The position numbers and the translations under genes are program-made. Below, in pieces: positions 6,169 to 7,499 of a DNA stretch of 7,499 nt. The notes beneath the pieces are model-generated. The model saw only the letters and a program-made list of their open reading frames with translations, did no database searches and had not been told where the DNA came from. The stretch is from Bifidobacterium breve. Lineage in GTDB: Bacteria > Actinomycetota > Actinomycetes > UBA12327. Position 1 is the stretch's first letter; the number at the start of each line of letters is the position of its first letter. The stretch spans positions 1 through 7,499 of the forward strand of contig CALQPL010000044.1 in NCBI GenBank assembly GCA_943332445.1, written 5' to 3'.

Positions 6169-7397
6169 GCTTTGTCCTCCAGGACACTCAAGCCAGGAAG
6201 TTCCCGACCCTCTAGGTATTCCAAACTTGCTCCACCGCCGGTAGAGATGTAGCCAAATTGATCGTCCGCAAACCCTAGATGGCGCACCGCAGCGGCTGAG
6301 TCTCCCCCGCCCACAACTGTGAACGCGGATGAGCTGGCCATGGCTTGAGCAACCGCCCGCGTTCCACTGGCAAACGCGTCAAACTCAAAGACCCCCATAG
6401 GTCCATTCCAAAACACCGTTGCCGCATCGGAGAGTGCTCCGGCAAACGTTTGAGCAGAGTCAGGTCCGATGTCCAACCCCATCCAGTCATTGGGGATGGC
6501 ATCCACGCCGACAACGGTCGAATCAGCATCGCTGGCGAATCGATCCGCAACAACGATGTCCGTTGGCAAGACTAGGTCCACTCCAACTGACTGCGCCTGG
6601 GCAATGTAGCCGCGACACTGTTCCACGAGGTCAGGTTCTAACAAACTTGAACCCACGCCGTAACCCATGGCAGCCAAGAAGGTGTACACCATCCCGCCGC
6701 CAATGAGGATTCGATCAGCCTTGCCCAAGAACGTCTCGATCACACCCAACTTGTCCGAGACTTTCGATCCACCCAGGACAACGACGTAAGGCCGCTCGTC
6801 ACCTCGCGTCAAGCGTTGCAAAACCGACACTTCAGAGGCAATCAATCGGCCAGCGGCATGAGGAAGCCTCAGGGCAATGTCGTAGACACTGGCGTGCTTG
6901 CGGTGACTGACGCCAAAGCCATCTCCCACATAGAAGTCAGCCAACTGCGCAAGTTGATCCGCAAAGGCCCCACGCTCAGCATCGTCTTTGGACGTTTCGG
7001 ACTCGGTGAAACGTAGGTTCTCCAGCAAGGCGACCTGGCCATCCGCTAAACCAGCAACCACGCCTTGGGCTTGTTCGCCCACGGTTGTTGGACTAAAAGC
7101 GACCGGGGCATGAAGTAGCTCGCCCAATCGAACAGCAACGGGCCGCAAGGACAATCCCGGCACTACCTGACCTTTGGGTCGCCCGAGGTGAGACATCACT
7201 ACAACGCGAGCCCCTCGGGCCGCAAGGTCACTAATCGTTGGCAGTGCAGCTCGGATACGCCCATCATCGGTGATGGCGACGACGCCCTCGAGGGACGTCT
7301 CTAACGGAGTGTTTAGATCAGAGCGAACAAGGACAACTTTGCCTTGAACCTCAAGGTCATCAATGGATTGCATGGAAGTGGTAAGCGCCGCAGTCAC
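6165..7397 (-). CDS. pgk: Phosphoglycerate kinase
   Basis: Pgk catalyses reversible phosphate transfer from 1,3-bisphosphoglycerate to ADP in the cytosol, the first ATP-forming step of glycolysis. The 410 residues contain both lobes. The N-lobe substrate site has VRSDLNTPL (24-32; R25, D27, N29), SHLGRPKG (69-76), LLENLRF (124-130) and GDGFGVSHRKHASVYD (158-173). The nucleotide lobe has LGGSKVSDKLGVI (208-220), FWNGPMGVFE (329-338), VVGGGDSAAAV (361-371) and STGGGASLEYLEG (386-398). The start is uncertain. GTG 7397 begins 1 nt after the gap stop and adds MTAALTTS, whereas ATG 7373 (codon 9) gives MQSIDDLEVQGK, closer to the usual family N-terminus and 402 residues. Neither has a clear Shine-Dalgarno, so translation probably depends on ribosomes finishing gap. 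The 3' end shares ATGA with tpiA. Confidence 0.97.
   Translation of the reverse strand: MTAALTTSMQSIDDLEVQGKVVLVRSDLNTPLETSLEGVVAITDDGRIRAALPTISDLAARGARVVVMSHLGRPKGQVVPGLSLRPVAVRLGELLHAPVAFSPTTVGEQAQGVVAGLADGQVALLENLRFTESETSKDDAERGAFADQLAQLADFYVGDGFGVSHRKHASVYDIALRLPHAAGRLIASEVSVLQRLTRGDERPYVVVLGGSKVSDKLGVIETFLGKADRILIGGGMVYTFLAAMGYGVGSSLLEPDLVEQCRGYIAQAQSVGVDLVLPTDIVVADRFASDADSTVVGVDAIPNDWMGLDIGPDSAQTFAGALSDAATVFWNGPMGVFEFDAFASGTRAVAQAMASSSAFTVVGGGDSAAAVRHLGFADDQFGYISTGGGASLEYLEGRELPGLSVLEDKA
6175..6180 (-). promoter_or_regulatory. Ribosome binding site of tpiA inside pgk
   Basis: GGAGGA on the minus strand lies 6 nt before ATG 6168-6166, within the last codons of pgk. With the ATGA overlap it supports coupled translation of the two enzymes. 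Confidence 0.65.
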
Positions 7398-7398
7398 A

Positions 7399-7499
7399 CT
7401 AAAGCGATGCGCCGACGAGGGTGGCCAAGTCGATCAGTCGATTGGAGTATCCCCACTCGTTGTCGTACCAACCAACGATCTTGACCTGGTCGCCTTGAA
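7399..7499 (-). CDS. gap: Glyceraldehyde-3-phosphate dehydrogenase (C-terminal end only)
   Basis: The minus strand from the right edge reads QGDQVKIVGWYDNEWGYSNRLIDLATLVGASL followed by TAG (7401-7399). WYDNEWGYSNR is the conserved C-terminal signature of type I glyceraldehyde-3-phosphate dehydrogenase, which oxidises and phosphorylates glyceraldehyde-3-phosphate to the Pgk substrate. The segment is short: the NAD domain and catalytic cysteine lie beyond the window, so coenzyme preference cannot be judged. The stop is 1 bp before the upstream pgk start, and gap is the first visible gene of this minus-strand set. Its promoter is outside the window. Confidence 0.93.
   Translation of the reverse strand, partial: QGDQVKIVGWYDNEWGYSNRLIDLATLVGASL

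Noticed and set aside
1..7499. Mobile elements, CRISPR arrays, tRNA/rRNA genes, phage or defence genes, or an undescribed system.
   Set aside because: Nearly all bases belong to recognised housekeeping or two-component genes. I saw no direct-repeat arrays, transposase motifs or cloverleaf sequences, and no unexplained gap longer than 88 bp.

Overview
This window is an ordinary housekeeping segment of an actinobacterial chromosome. The evidence for Actinobacteria is the combination of an RbpA-family RNA polymerase-binding protein with a CHCC zinc site, the gap-pgk-tpiA-secG order, ctaB divergent from tkt, and GTG starts on several genes. Base composition is moderately GC-rich by eye, lower than is typical for Streptomyces. 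No genus can be named from the sequence alone.

Layout. Positions 1-1561 (+) hold the end of an OmpR/PhoB-type response regulator followed 2 bp later by its membrane sensor histidine kinase. Positions 1558-2517 (-) hold ctaB (heme O synthase). An 88-bp divergent intergenic region (2518-2605) has candidate promoters facing both ways. Positions 2606-4666 (+) hold a complete transketolase. Positions 4663-7499 (-) hold a co-directional set, in transcription order gap (C-terminus only), pgk, tpiA, secG and an rbpA-family gene. gap and pgk are 1 bp apart, pgk and tpiA share ATGA, and secG and rbpA follow after short gaps of 57 and 78 bp.

How the genes work together. Gap, Pgk and TpiA are the triose-phosphate part of glycolysis and gluconeogenesis. 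Transketolase feeds glyceraldehyde-3-phosphate and fructose-6-phosphate into the same pool. CtaB supplies heme O for heme-copper terminal oxidases. SecG belongs to the Sec translocon, and the RbpA-family protein acts on RNA polymerase. The two-component pair senses an unknown signal and its targets cannot be read from this window.

The window is very compact. Both convergent junctions (kinase/ctaB and tkt/rbpA) have stop codons overlapping by 4 bp, and no gap between genes exceeds 88 bp. I see no mobile element, CRISPR array, RNA gene, phage gene or defence system, and no credible sign of an undescribed system. The points worth a second look are the overlapping convergent stops, the lack of tal/zwf/opcA/pgl between tkt and secG, the particular RbpA subtype, the atypical kinase H- and N-boxes, and several ambiguous start codons.
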